Part shown: piece after piece, positions 34,886 to 45,715 of the stretch
Position numbering within the stretch: position 1 is the first letter of the stretch
Layout: the number at the start of each line of letters is the position of its first letter
Source of the DNA: Mimachlamys varia
Lineage: Eukaryota; Mollusca; Bivalvia; Pectinida; Pectinidae
DNA: 64,000 nucleotides
NCBI GenBank assembly: GCA_947623455.1
Contig: OX392535.1
Coordinates: 38,092,688-38,156,687, forward strand
Direction: 5' to 3'
Notes under the pieces: model-generated
Databases searched by the model: none
What the model saw: the letters and a program-made list of their open reading frames with translations, nothing else
Told to the model about the DNA's origin: nothing
Position numbers and translations under genes: made by a program

Positions 34886-35955
34886 CTTGCCCGTAGTTCT
34901 GATCAACCTGCATCTCTCAAATCCTTGTGTTGTTAGTTTGTTTATCAGCAATCGACATCGATCAAGGAAATCACTAAGCGATTAAAATATATGATTAGAT
35001 ATATGAAAATGTCAAAATTCAATAATTTAAAGGATTATTTCGTGAAAACTACCTGTACGGTTTCTAAAAAACGAGTTGCACTTCAGATAGGCCATACAAA
35101 ATCCGGGTAATTCCGATTTTGTTGTGGCTAAGCTGCAGCTAGTCGCGTCATAAATCTGAGTGTGGTTAATATCCCCCGGGGGGAGGGGATCTCACACCAC
35201 TGGTCTGTCCTGCAATGCATTATTGATGACAAGCCAGAAGTGAGCCCGTGGCTATTAACACTGCATGTGATAGATGATTGGCTCCTGAGGTGTAATGCGC
35301 CGTTTGACGACGCGAGGACGTAACATCTACCTCATAATTACCATAATTAATTCTGCAAATGGACGAGAACTTGTGGAAAGCGGACTTTAGAGAGACTAAT
35401 TACTGAGACCATTCAGAGTTAGGTACAATATAAGTACTGTTAGAAGAGGTGCTTATCATTTGTCTTTATGCGTGTAGATCCTGTTTCGTCGCCATTGGCT
35501 GAGTCAAGTGCAAAATATTGACCAATCAAATGAACGACAGTTAAAGCTGACGCTCGCAAATTTCAGCTTAAGTGTGTATGTGTGGTTTTTTTTTGTTTTT
35601 TGTTTTTTTTTGCAGGGAGCGAACTAATATAAACATTCAACTTTACTTTAACAATATCAAAAACTACAAATGCGACCTTTCCCCATTAACTTCGGTTTGA
35701 TGCCTAAATGTTCTTTTGAGAAAACCCGTTTGAAGAAAATATGACTAATGAAATTATAACATAATTATTATGGGGGCTACAGGATGTACTTTCCCTGTCA
35801 TTTGATCTTCAGCTACTCTCTTTTATAAACGTGACATGTTACTTATTTCACTCGAAATCAGAAGGCAACACGCTTTAGTTTCTTTTCTTTTTATCAAATC
35901 TGATATTTTTTCATAAAAAGCACGCAGTGGTCCAGCTTTTAAGAATGTATCCATC
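34784..35955. repeat. Local tandem duplication, copy 1 (long form)
   Basis: Consists of block X (34,784-35,106), a unique insert U (35,107-35,830) and block Y (35,831-35,955). X begins within R1 copy 7 and continues into flanking DNA (CTTGCCCGTAGTTCTGATCA, CATCGATCAAGGAAATCACT, ACGAGTTGCACTTCAGATAG). Y reads GACATGTTACTTATTTCACT, GGCAACACGC, GTCCAGCTTTTAAGAATGTA. X and Y recur directly adjacent to each other in copy 2. Confidence 0.8.
35107..35580. other. Unique complex block U, possible regulatory DNA
   Basis: A block with higher GC, without repeats, present only in copy 1 of the duplication. It holds AATATCCCCCGGGGGGAGGG near 35,169, GATGATTGGCTCC near 35,273, CATAATTACCATAATTAATT near 35,332, CCATTGGCTGAGTCAAG near 35,492 and ACCAATCAAATG at 35,521. 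The last two give inverted CCAAT boxes about 30 bp apart. This base and word composition differs sharply from the surrounding AT-rich DNA and resembles non-coding regulatory sequence. No ORF of note. Confidence 0.3.
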
Positions 35956-36395
35956 AGTAAACACACTAATGAGCACATTCAAAAACGTCAATCTCTAAAT
36001 CACTTAAAGATACAGAATATTTTTCAATGAGACAAAGATGGCGATCATAAAACTTGCCCATAGTTCTGATCAACCTGCATTTCTCAAATCCTTGTGTTGT
36101 TAGTTTGTTTGTCAGCAATCGACATCGATCAAGGAAATCACTTAGCGATTAAAATATATGATTAGATATATGAAAATGTCAAAACTCAATAATTGAAAGG
36201 ATTTTTTCGTGACATCTACCCGTACGGTTTCTCAAAAACGAGTTGCATTTCAGATAGGCAATAAAAAATGCGACATGATACTTATTTCACGCGAATCACA
36301 AGGCAACACGTTCTAGTTTCTATTATTTTAATCAAATCTGATAATTTTTCATAAAAATCACGCAATGGTCCATCCAGCTTTTAAGAATATATCCA
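35956..36395. repeat. Local tandem duplication, copy 2 (short form)
   Basis: X (35,956-36,267) followed immediately by Y (36,268-36,395). The X copies are offset by about 1,167-1,172 bp and the Y copies by 437 bp; the difference equals the U block missing here. It includes a second fragment of the R1 5' end (CACTAATGAGCACATTCAAA to AGACAAAGATGGCG), which is therefore a duplicate of copy 7, not an independent insertion. Confidence 0.8.
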
Positions 36396-38879
36396 TTAAA
36401 CGCCTGAAAAAATAGTTTCGTATGTACAGCGTGCCATGAAGTTAATTGTTTGGCCGGGGAATCTGATATGTTGATGCCTGTTGTTCAATACTTTTTATTA
36501 CTTTTATTCAAACGTTGACCACAATTGATAAAATAGTTATATCTATATTGTATTGAGTAGCAAATTTTACTTATCATCTTTTAGATATGACAAAGAGAGT
36601 GGCACTTCCAAACAACTCTCAATTTTGTCTTGCATCATAATGTTATTTTAGAGAAAGTATACTTCATTTAATCAAATTAGTCACTTGCAGACGGACATTA
36701 AATTACTCGGGAGCTGTTTAAAGATAAGCCAAACACAGTACATTTATTTTACTTAAAACCCCAGTTAAACTTCCCCACGACGCCGGCCGGTCTTCGTTCC
36801 TGGCGCTCCAGCACTTTATCTAAATACAATAATACGTCTCTAACAGAGGAAATATACATTGTACATATATATATATATATATATTTACATTTGCTCTGCA
36901 TTGCCACTTTATAACTCTACCAAGGCCAATTCTGTGTTATGACACCATACCACTGGAGTGGTTATTATGACGTCATTACGTTTGTGATATTATAATCATA
37001 ACTTTAGAGACAGCCGATACTACATTGTAGCTGTTGGCTATTCCATTTATTAGAATTTTACCTTAAATTTTTAAATTTTGTTTGTCATTATTATATTGCT
37101 TTCGTTTGCTTATTTAAGTTTCAAAAAATCAAGTTCATCCAAAGTTTGAATTAAAGATAACAAATTAACAATGCACATTCACACTAATAGCGCAAGCGTG
37201 ATAGTGGTCCGCTTGTATTCCTACGCGCCGGATTAACGTTTATCGAAGTGCAAACGTCAAAATCGTTGGTTCATTTAATGTAGTTCCATATAGGGAATAC
37301 ACACCGGAAATGTAAGCATTTACCAATAAGTAAGTTCTTAATCGTACAACCAACACATCCATGTATTATGTTTTAGAGACTTATATGTTACATGTTGACC
37401 CCAGGAGCTTGCGCAGACCTGCTGCTTGGATGTAAACAAAATTGGCTTCAAAATAGAGTGTAACCTTCCGAGTTTTTGAAATAAGCATATAACACTTTCA
37501 CATTTGATTTAAAGTACATGATGAATTCCTGAATTTATAGCAATTGCTTCACAACACCTTATTTTAAATAACGCTACCAGAATCGTACAGGCGAACACAT
37601 ACTCGGTTCATGAAGTTCTCTTCAGAGGGGACACTTTGTGTACGAGCTCTTAATAAAAAACAGTCTTTGGTTGATTTGAAATATAACAAAACAATAACTT
37701 GTGGGTTCTGTTCATCATAAAACATATCATGATTGTTTGTGGGCTTTCCGATTGCTTAAACTTAACACACTGTACATCGGTTACTTGATATCTAACTAAC
37801 AAGTACGGACTTTTTTCCCCTGATAATATATTACGAGCATCGAATCTGCTCTCTCTCTCTCTCTCTCTCTCTCCCTCTCCCTCTCTCTTACACATATTGT
37901 ACACTGTCTCCATGCATATTATAACATAACATAAATAACTTATGTTGTGTTTTCCTTACTTACTGCATGCATTTCTTTGATGGTATACCTTTAATTACTC
38001 CAAACCACTTAAAGGTAAAGTGATTTTATTACAAACAGAAACAGAACGCTTAAACAAAACCATGGATTTTCGTGTATTCATGCAGACAGAATGATTTTAA
38101 AATACTTATACTTCTCCGTGCTTAAAGGCCCAATATACGTAACTTTCGGCAAAATATAAAGCGAAAATCAAGACTGATAACTTTTTATATCTATAGATTT
38201 AGTTAAGATTAACTGATATCAGCAATATTCAAGATGAATTCTTACCCGTTAATTACCAGTACAGCAAAAGTTGAAACTCAGTATATGTAAACACGCGTCC
38301 ATTTCGAACTGTCTTCGACCTCCGGCTTGTTGTTGAAGTTGGCCCCACCTGAATTATTTTCAATTCGTTAGATTTTTCGGTTAAGAGTTTCTTGTTAGTT
38401 ATCGCTCAGGTTTACTTCGTTTTGGACTTATTTTTGCATGGTTATCAACTGGATTTTTTTCAAAATTTTTTCAGAATCTCGAAAAATTCCCTCAATGTAC
38501 TCAAAGAACGTGCAAAAAATGTTTATAAATATTTACCAATTCGAAGAAAATGTTGCTGAATTACAGATCCTGAAGCAATCATGGATGACATAACGGAGGC
38601 ATTTCGATGTTTACGTTCACAATTATGTACATGTAACAGTAATTTGCCTATTTTCCCAAAGACCACAAAATGGAATATATATTAGAACAAATGATAATTT
38701 TAAAGACGTTGAGTTGCAAAACAAAATTTACAGCGTCTTATTATGACTTTTATTAAAACTTGAACTTTATTTATTTACGCGTGAAAACGTAACACCGTTT
38801 CAAGTATGAGCAATTGAAATTATTTAATTGGAAAACATTGAAATGCATAGAAAACCGACGCTTTTGGTGAATTTAAATC
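36396..38879. other. Gene-free stretch
   Basis: Unique AT-rich DNA with an (AT)n tract at 36,864-36,885, a perfect TGACGTCA at 36,968-36,975 and the (CT)n tract at 37,848-37,889. The ORF on - at 37,650-37,913 runs through the CT tract and has no recognised similarity. Confidence 0.5.
37848..37889. repeat. (CT)n microsatellite
   Basis: Alternating CT/TC interrupted by two CCCT units. Confidence 0.95.
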
Positions 38880-39140
38880 TCCCTACCCACTATAAATAGA
38901 GAGCCCATTAGCCACTGAGTAGTAAAATAGAACCAACGACAACACTGACAGCATATCAGCCTCAAAACTTGGTAAAAATGCGCGAGGGATCAATAGCGTG
39001 CAATTAAATGTACAAAAAACCGCTATGTCCGCCAAACACGCCACGTGGAGGGGGAGGAACGGTGTAATTAATGTATTTATCGGTCATGTGATAAATTGTG
39101 ATAAATATGAACTTGTTTGTCTTTTTTAATGTCGTTCATT
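38880..39140. other. Unique block with TATA-like word and homeobox-like sites
   Basis: CCCACTATAAATAGAGAGCC (about 38,886-38,905) is a good TATA-box-like word. It is followed by AAAATAGAACCAACGACAAC, CAATTAAATGTAC, CCACGTGGAGGGGGAGG and GTGTAATTAATGTATTTATC. No exon follows that I can recognise, so this is only a candidate promoter or enhancer; the TATA word could be chance in AT-rich DNA. Confidence 0.2.
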
Positions 39141-39865
39141 TCCCCTTGTCGTTAAGGCTGAAAATATTCGAGTTTAATTTGGTCTCCCTACAAGACGGGT
39201 TTGCTCTTTTTGTTTGAATGCATTGTGTAACATTATCGATATTTAGTCCAGTTTAGCCAACAGTTTCGATTTGTGGAGAAGTGTTGGGCAGATCTCATAT
39301 TCATCAAAGTGAAATCGTGTTGCTTTTTCTCGTTTAATGAATAAAATGTCGTAATTCACGTGTCACTATGGCCCGAAAGACATTCGTACCGACCGGTAAA
39401 TACCCACTTGTGAAAGCATGGCGCATGCGCAAACTCGCAGTGTCAATGTGAAATGACGTTGCTAATGGCAACCCCGGGCCGTCTTGGTTTCCATACAGGG
39501 CTGAGATCAAAATAATTCATTGTAACGTATAATTTTATAAAAATTCCCAATATTTCATTGACAACTATCCATCTAACCTGGTCAAGAACAACATCTTTGG
39601 AGTAAAAGATAAAATTTCAATAAAGCATGTAGGCTAATTTCTCAAGATCATCGTCTGCACGTGTCATCAATATCAAATGTCAACTTCCGGGTTAGGGGTA
39701 GAGGTAAATACAGGACCTTCACACATGAACCTACGCCAAGAAAAAACATGATGATGATAATGATTAGTGATATGATGATGATGATGATGATGATGATGAT
39801 GGCGGTGGTGGTGGTGGTGGTGATGATGATGATGATTGTGGTGGTGGTGGTGGTGGTGGTGGTGG

Positions 39866-39902
<37 letters not shown>

Positions 39903-40199
39903 AGTCTGAAGGGAAGTGTATGGTTTGTGCTTAATGTATATCTGTCGCTAACTACATATAACATGGATAAGAGAGAAAATCTAAATCGTGATTTCAAAAG
40001 ATAAAGATAATTTAGCTTATAATTAACTATATACATGTATACGGTGCTGTTAATACGTATTTGCGACAAAACATGAATTTCCAGTCACAGACCGTTACTG
40101 TGTAAAACTTGCTATTAATTTGTCATTTCAAAAATAATCATTCGCTCATTATTGTTCAATTTTGACGGTGTTATTTCATTCACGATTTGACGCAGTCCA
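39141..40199. other. Gene-free stretch with trinucleotide repeat
   Basis: Unique DNA apart from the GAT/GGT tract at 39,748-39,902. At 39,415-39,485 there is a short CpG-richer part (CATGGCGCATGCGCAAACTC and CAACCCCGGGCCG). No gene recognised. Confidence 0.45.
39748..39902. repeat. (ATG)n/(GTG)n trinucleotide microsatellite
   Basis: Alternating blocks of ATG and GTG triplets. On + they translate as poly-Met/poly-Val; on - as poly-Ser/poly-Pro. The ORFs at 39,661-39,909 (+) and 39,764-40,069 (-) exist only because of the tract. Confidence 0.95.
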
Positions 40200-40640
40200 A
40201 GACAAACAAAGATTAAGGACTGATGATGAAAAAAAATTAACATAACAATTGAGAAAATGGGAAAGAGGATATCGGGGGAAATGGTTCACTTTCATGTGGA
40301 AGCCGGGCTGATAATTAGCGCTCGAACGACTCTCCAAAAATCCTCGGAAAATCTCAAACAAGACCAATTGGATTACAGTGAAAATCTTCAGAAAAGTTCA
40401 TTTGGCCGTACTCTGTATTGATAGTGAAATAAATTCCACGGAAGCCGTCTTTGCGGTATAATTTACAGACAAGGACCCGAGAAAAACAGATGCGTCCTTA
40501 CGCCATATTCTGTCAGCGTTCAGCAGGAATTCGCCCTCCTCTGATAATTAGCTATGTGTCAGTTTCTCTAGTGATGGGATAATAAACAAGGATACTGTTG
40601 GGTTATCTAATTGAGCTTCATATGGGGTTAAAGGGAAATG
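40200..40640. other. Unique complex block, candidate conserved non-coding element
   Basis: No repeats visible, mixed base composition. The 12-mer CTGATAATTAGC occurs twice, at about 40,308-40,319 and 40,541-40,552, 233 bp apart; it contains a homeodomain-type TAATTAG core. Other words are GACCAATTGGATTAC near 40,360 and GATAATAAACAAGG near 40,578 (forkhead-like). The ORF at 40,176-40,367 on - is short and unrecognised. I favour a regulatory element but only cross-species conservation would show it. Confidence 0.3.
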
Positions 40641-40729
40641 ATTTTATGGTCGAAACAGAGCTAAGCGTCTTTTTTATAACTTGATTCAGTGAAATTTATA
40701 TGCACGACAGTTGACCTTCGGTAGATGCG

Positions 40730-40877
40730 AGTTTGAAACAAATGTGAGGCAGTTGCCAGATACTGACCGTAGGTCGGTGGTTTTTCTCCGGGTACTCCGG
40801 CTTTCCTCTACCTCCAAAACTGGCACGTCCTTAAATGGCCCTGGCTGTTAATAGGACGTAAATCAAAATAAACCGGA
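40730..40877 (+). mobile_element. Short SINE (5'-truncated) with perfect 12 bp TSD
   Basis: Contains GTGAGGCAGTTGCCAG, TACTGACCGTAGGTCGGTGG, TTTTTCTCCGGGTACTCCGG, TGGCACGTCC, TGGCCCTGGCTGTTAATAGG and an A-rich end CAAAATAAACC. This central and tail sequence is, as I recall it, shared by widespread metazoan SINEs found in bivalves. It is flanked on both sides by the direct repeat TCGGTAGATGCG (40,718-40,729 and 40,878-40,889), a clear target-site duplication. The tRNA-like head is absent. Confidence 0.8.
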
Positions 40878-40889
40878 TCGGTAGATGCG

Positions 40890-42112
40890 TTGAATAAAAC
40901 ATATTGTTAATTGAGGGTTCTTTTTAGCCATATTCATACCATCGCCCGTGGTCGTGGTGCATCCTTTGGAAGGCGAGTAAATGTGTTATTTCCTATAACT
41001 TTTTTATTATGAATCGTGTGCAAACGAAGTGTAATTTTTATACATCATTGATAAACTAGTATACGGTATCACCTACACTGTAACTGATTGTCAATATGAA
41101 ACAATATGATATTATATTTACATTTAGCACGATGGCTTCCCATTAAGTGTAAATCTGGACTGTATTCATAGAAGTATAGATGCAGTCAAGACCACCGGAG
41201 CATAGCATGATGTCATTTTGGCGCCATGTTGATCTACGTTACAACAACGCTTTGCACGTCGCCTCAGATAACACGCATTATAGTTTTACATTAATCATTA
41301 AGGCGATTATGATCAAACTTCTTCTAGTATGTTAACACGCAAGGAAAAAACCTTTATATATTTAATTAAAACATCTGAAATTTAGATAGTTTGGAAACAT
41401 ATAACAAAAACTGAAAGAAAAAAAAAAGAAAAAAAAATAATGAACCAACAGATTGAGACTTTGAATGATGTTGGTGACAAAAGTAACGAGAGCATTATAA
41501 CGAGATTTTACTCTAGTATTACAAGCGCGCATGTAACTAAGTCGTTTAACGATGTACACGGACTTCATGTCGTTACCACTGACACGTGCTGGCAGACAAC
41601 ATATGTCATCAACAGCTGTCATTGATATATGACACTTGGTGTCTTTTTAAGGAATCTAAAGGGATTTCTTCTGTTTCAAATAGACCAGCATGTTAAATAC
41701 AACAGCTTTCTGCTTGCAATGAACACCTTCATATTGGAAAAGTTTTGCGCCGTGGAGGTTGTATTCATACATGTTTATGAATTATACCAAGCTGTTTGTT
41801 AGTATGCGTCTGTCGAGAATATAAGGGGAAGTTGAACAATTTGTAATTCATTTAAAAAATATTCTCTTTATTCAGACAAAAGTGCTCAAACTTTCCGTCG
41901 CGTAGTAGTACGTACTGTGCAACGGTCTGACGTCACTCTTTTGTCTGGAATGTTTCCATACTTTAATATCTGAAATTCTGACGAGATACTTGTTCATGTT
42001 GCTGGCAATGTAAAGACATGTTTTACCTTAAGTACTTATGTCTATGGCAACAGATGTCACTTGCAGGTCACGTCGTTGGTGACTAATAAAGGACCTGGTA
42101 CAATACATCAAA
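40890..42112. other. Gene-free stretch
   Basis: Unique AT-rich DNA, with an A-rich tract at about 41,412-41,442 and a perfect TGACGTCA at 41,928-41,935. Overlapping ORFs at 41,362-41,625 on both strands match nothing I recognise. Confidence 0.5.
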
Positions 42113-42302
42113 GCGAGTACCATTATGTGATGACAGGATACACCATGACGGGTACCACATGTGGTGACAAAAGACATCTTGACGGGTACCACATGTGGTG
42201 ACAGAAGACATCATGACGGGTCCACATGTGGATAAGAAGACATCATAACAGGTACCACATGTGGTGACAGAAAACATCATGAAGGGTACCACATGTGAGG
42301 AA
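42113..42302. repeat. Minisatellite, 34 bp unit x ~5, with palindromic E-box
   Basis: Units of about 34 bp, most of them with GGGTACCACATGTGGTGACA followed by AGAAGACATCATGAC-type sequence. Four units are clear and the first is diverged; one unit has lost a few bases (GGGTCCACATGTGG). Each clear unit contains CCACATGTGG, or CCACATGTGA in the last, around a CACATGTG E-box-like core. The ORF on - (42,083-42,415) that crosses it has a period of 34/3 residues and is not convincing as a gene. Confidence 0.85.
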
Positions 42303-42550
42303 AAATACGCTTTAAAGCCTTCCAACACACTTGGTTTCACTTTTGTATTTCTTGTTTTTGTGTTTCCTTTACTAGTTTTGTGTCGTCTTCTTTTTGTAGT
42401 AACGCTGTGATACATGTTGTATGTGATATATATATTTCTGTTATATCCCTTATAACGGAAAATACTTGACTGAATACAGAAACCAATATCGTTAAGTCGT
42501 CTTATACATGTACATGTAACACTATTGAATCGTATTGGAATACATTAGCC

Positions 42551-42790
42551 TGGGACCAGTTGTGCAAGGCGTGATTAGCTTAATCACTATTTCACAACAT
42601 TTTACAGCCTTTCATAATTTTATTAATAAACAAGGTATAATCCCATACTTTTGCATGTCAATCGACTGGATATATACTTGATATTTGTAAAAATATAACT
42701 AATTCAGTGGTTTGGTTTTAAAGTTACAAAATAATTAAAATTTGCGCTAATCACTGATTAAGCTTACCACCATTCGAACAACTTGACCTG
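42551..42790. mobile_element. MITE with terminal inverted repeats, ~240 bp
   Basis: The left end reads CCAGTTGTGCAAGGCGTGAT and TAGCTTAATCAC. The reverse complement of the right end reads CAAGTTGTTCGAATGGTGGT, AAGCTTAATCAGTGATTAGC. The arms are similar over about 40 bp with some indels. The interior is AT-rich and non-coding. Confidence 0.6.
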
Positions 42791-43019
42791 GTGTTTGAAC
42801 CAACGTGTTAGAAAGAGATTTTTTGACATCCACACATGTTCTCGCAGGGAGACATGTAATCTGCCGGGGCATGTCAAATGCTCTCTCAGTTTGTAAACTG
42901 ACCCAAAAAAATCGATAACACGACGAAGCTGATTGGTAGAAATTAAAAGAGCGGAATTTTTACGATTAACCAATCATGTTCCCATCGGACATATTTTGTA
43001 ATTAAATCAGCCCTAAACT

Positions 43020-43400
43020 GACGGCATCTGGTGTGAGTCACGTGTCGATGACGTAGTCACATGTAATAAATAGCTTACAATTTAAGGAAGTGGCAAAGAT
43101 ATAATAAATGAAGAAAGTAAAATCTTACGGAGTTTCCGTGCCGTACACTGCAGGTGTGGATGCGCGTGACTTCACACCCCGTGACGGACGAAACATAAAC
43201 GCCTACACATCGGCCTCATCAAATATGCATAGCATCATCACACAACCGCCGGGAGCAGCATCTTAAAGGATCATTATATCTCATTATAAGCCCTGCTCGG
43301 ACAATCTGAAGACAAATTCTATCATAGCTTTATACCAAAGGGCGAAGATGCATCCCGATCGCCTAACGATCATAATCAATTAAGTAACATTCATGGCTTA
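43020..43400. other. Unique complex block, candidate regulatory DNA
   Basis: Higher GC and no visible repeats. GAGTCACGTGTCGATGACGT near 43,035, CTGCAGGTGTGGATGCGCGT near 43,149, CAAATATGCATAGC near 43,220 (octamer-like) and TAATCAATTAAG near 43,374. No recognisable exon. Function unknown. Confidence 0.25.
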
Positions 43401-44260
43401 GCACAGATATTTTTAAAAAGAAAATACATATCTTTGGATCAATATACATAATATCATTTGTCACCAGGGCGCACAAGATCCTAACGTTGTTACGATAGAT
43501 CGCTCGTTCCATGACATGTGTTGGTGTTAGCTACTTTAATTGAAAAAAAATGGCCAGCGAGACAATACAGCGTCTTTATTTTGAAGTGATGTATAAGTCA
43601 CACTTCACGTGCATCATCAATAGTTTAACCAATAAAAATAGACTATGTTCTAAATCAATTGTATGGTTAACAATTTGGATTGACCTGTTAAAAAATTAAA
43701 GTTGAATCTGTCTGAGTAAAACATAAACATTTCAATTTCAGTCGACCACGTAAACAAGTTAAACCCGATTTCAAAGCCGGTCAATATTACCGTTATGCTG
43801 CCGCGTGATGTTATGGTTTGACATATATTGAAGGATCAATATAGTTTATTTGTATCCTTTTGAAGGCGGTTCATACAATGATTTTTATTTCGTTATGACA
43901 TATTCCAGAAAATGTAAGGATGCTTATAGCATTATGTTTCGTCGTTGGGCGTTGTCGCCTGCTGCAAACAAACGCAAAGCATCCAGGCGACACAAAACCA
44001 TCAAAGTGAAATATTCATACAACGAACCAGGTAAAAATGCCAAAGTATGAAATAAAATGGCATCTTTTAACCTTGACACTTTTTTTGTATTTTCGTCTGC
44101 TTTTGTCGATTTAAAAAAAAAAGGTTTCATAAAAAACCTGTATGTCTCTGAAAGTGTACACCGGTCATTATATTTTTTTTCAGGTTGAAACATGAGTAAA
44201 TGTAATTCTAACTTCAATTTTTAGACGAATCAAAAACGACCAACTAATTTTGAATATGGC
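43401..44260. other. Gene-free stretch
   Basis: Overlapping opposed ORFs at 43,850-44,050 (+) and 43,924-44,217 (-) are below 100 codons, have no recognised domains and are probably chance frames. No RNA gene or TE seen. Confidence 0.45.
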
Positions 44261-44264
44261 CATT

Positions 44265-44468
44265 GGTATGCTTACTTGTTGCGATTGCGAATGATGCCTC
44301 AGTTCTCACTTTGAGGCCATGACATTTACTTGGATGTGACCAAGATTTTCATGGCGAGTGTCGTCGATTAAGCTTATCTCTTGAACATTTTCGAGGGTTT
44401 CCGTTCGAATCTTTTCTTTGTTAAGATTTTGCCCCTGATTCTGATTATAGTTTTGTTGACGCTTTTGT
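44265..44468 (+). mobile_element. Dispersed repeat R1, copy 8 (internal deletion)
   Basis: ACTTGTTGCGATTGCGAATG, CAGTTCTCACTTTGAGGCCA, TTACTTGGATGTGACCAAGA, the core TGGCGAGTGTCGTCGATTAA, then a deletion of most of the CAGAAGACGCTTACT part, AGGGTTTCCGTTCGAATC and TTTTGTTGACGCTTTTGTG. The core frame ends at once because GATGAAGC has become GATTAAGC. A (TTG)n tract follows. Confidence 0.75.
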
Positions 44469-44496
44469 GTTGTTTTTTGTTGTTGTTGTTGTTTTC
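44467..44496. repeat. (TTG)n microsatellite at the R1 3' end
   Basis: TTGTTGTTGTTGTTG run directly at the 3' end of R1 copy 8, which could be an expanded terminal tail. Confidence 0.85.
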
Positions 44497-45388
44497 AGGT
44501 AGGGGAGCCGAGCCCTATGCCCTTCCTTCCCAACTTTCTACACTGTTCAACGATCGCTTATGCAGAATCTTTCCATTTTCTAAGTTTTTGGGGAAAAAAT
44601 AAGTATTTACAGCAAAATTATCCATCCATCCAATACTAAAATTGGTATCAGCCTTCAAGTTTTTTTTTCTGCAGGTGTCACAAAATTAATGACAGGTTCA
44701 ATTATTTTCTAGTGCAGCAAAATTTTTCAATATTTTGCGTCACTTATTTTGTGCGATTAGGACTTGTTTATGATTGGAACATTAAACTGTAATGATCTTG
44801 CACTATTATAAATGAATATTGATCTTAAATATTAAATTAAATCTTCGTCAAATGATCACCATTTATGTTTTGTTTTCATAAAAACACCGCGGGAACTTTC
44901 GTTCCGTTTTTATTTGTAAATCGACAATCATTTATCACTTAAGTCATGTTAATCATTAAGGAATCCCAATCCGCTGAGAGCAAAGCATTAAAGAGTTTTG
45001 TCTCATATCCCGCCATATTGAATAGGTTTTGCACATGTAAGAAAGCTATGTAAGAATAACTCTGACTAACGCAGTATATCACGCGAAGTGACGTCACAAT
45101 GGCTCAACAATGATGTGACATCACTTTGATGTCGAAAAAAGAAAAAGTGACGTTATGAAATTAAAACCTTTCACAATATTTTAGCCGTAAAAATTAGAAA
45201 GTCGAGATTTATTTATATATATATAAAAAAAATATTTCAAATATTGGGTATGTTTTATCTCGCTGACTGATTTGTTTTCGTTAAAAAGCTCAATAGAAAA
45301 GTTGATTTTATTCAAAATGGTAGCCAGTCAAAACTTGTTTACATTTTGAGTTTATTCAGGTACATTGTAGCGGAAATGATAGAAAAAT

Positions 45389-45528
45389 ACTCTTTCTTGA
45401 CCAGCAGGGGTATAAGATAGAAATATTCCTCCCGGAGGTTTTCAAATTTGATAAACCCGAGGGTTTGCCATATTTGAAAATCTCGAGGGTGGGATTTCCC
45501 GATCTAACACCCCTGGTCAGGAAAGAGT
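45389..45528. repeat. Near-complete palindrome, ~140 bp
   Basis: The left half begins ACTCTTTCTTGACCAGCAGG and the right half, reverse-complemented, begins ACTCTTTCCTGACCAGGGG. Both then run through TAGAT..., CCTCCCGGAGG against CCCTCGAGA, and TTTTCAAATTTG against TTTTCAAATATG to the centre AAACCCGAGGGTTT at 45,453-45,466. The loop is only 2 bp. A cruciform-prone hairpin of this kind is typical of foldback MITEs. Confidence 0.75.
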
Positions 45529-45594
45529 CTTTTAATCTTTCCCTTCAGGGGATTTACTAGAAAAATTAAACTTGTTTTGGAACACTGTTTTAAC

Positions 45595-45715
45595 CCAAAC
45601 CTATCTACATAGCCCGGGGTTCCTCTGGCCCTAACACCAGACTTAGACATTTTGACAGATAGATTAAGTTATAATGTCCGGGGCAGAGGAAACTAGGGTT
45701 ACCAATCCGCCCAGC
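45595..45715. repeat. Small foldback element
   Basis: Left arm AGCCCGGGGTTCCTCTGGCC (about 45,610-45,630), right arm GTCCGGGGCAGAGGAAAC (about 45,677-45,694); reverse complements with mismatches, separated by about 45 bp. Located just after the 140 bp palindrome. Confidence 0.5.

Noticed and set aside
38886..38905. TATA box and promoter
   Set aside because: The word is good, but no recognisable transcript or exon follows, and TATAAATA is common in AT-rich DNA. Left as a weak candidate inside a block.
39661..40069. Met/Val-rich and Ser/Pro-rich proteins
   Set aside because: Both frames are produced by the ATG/GTG trinucleotide tract; no conserved sequence outside it.
43850..44217. Pair of overlapping opposed ORFs of 66 and 97 codons
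   Set aside because: No domain or codon-level signal; consistent with chance frames in a less AT-rich patch.
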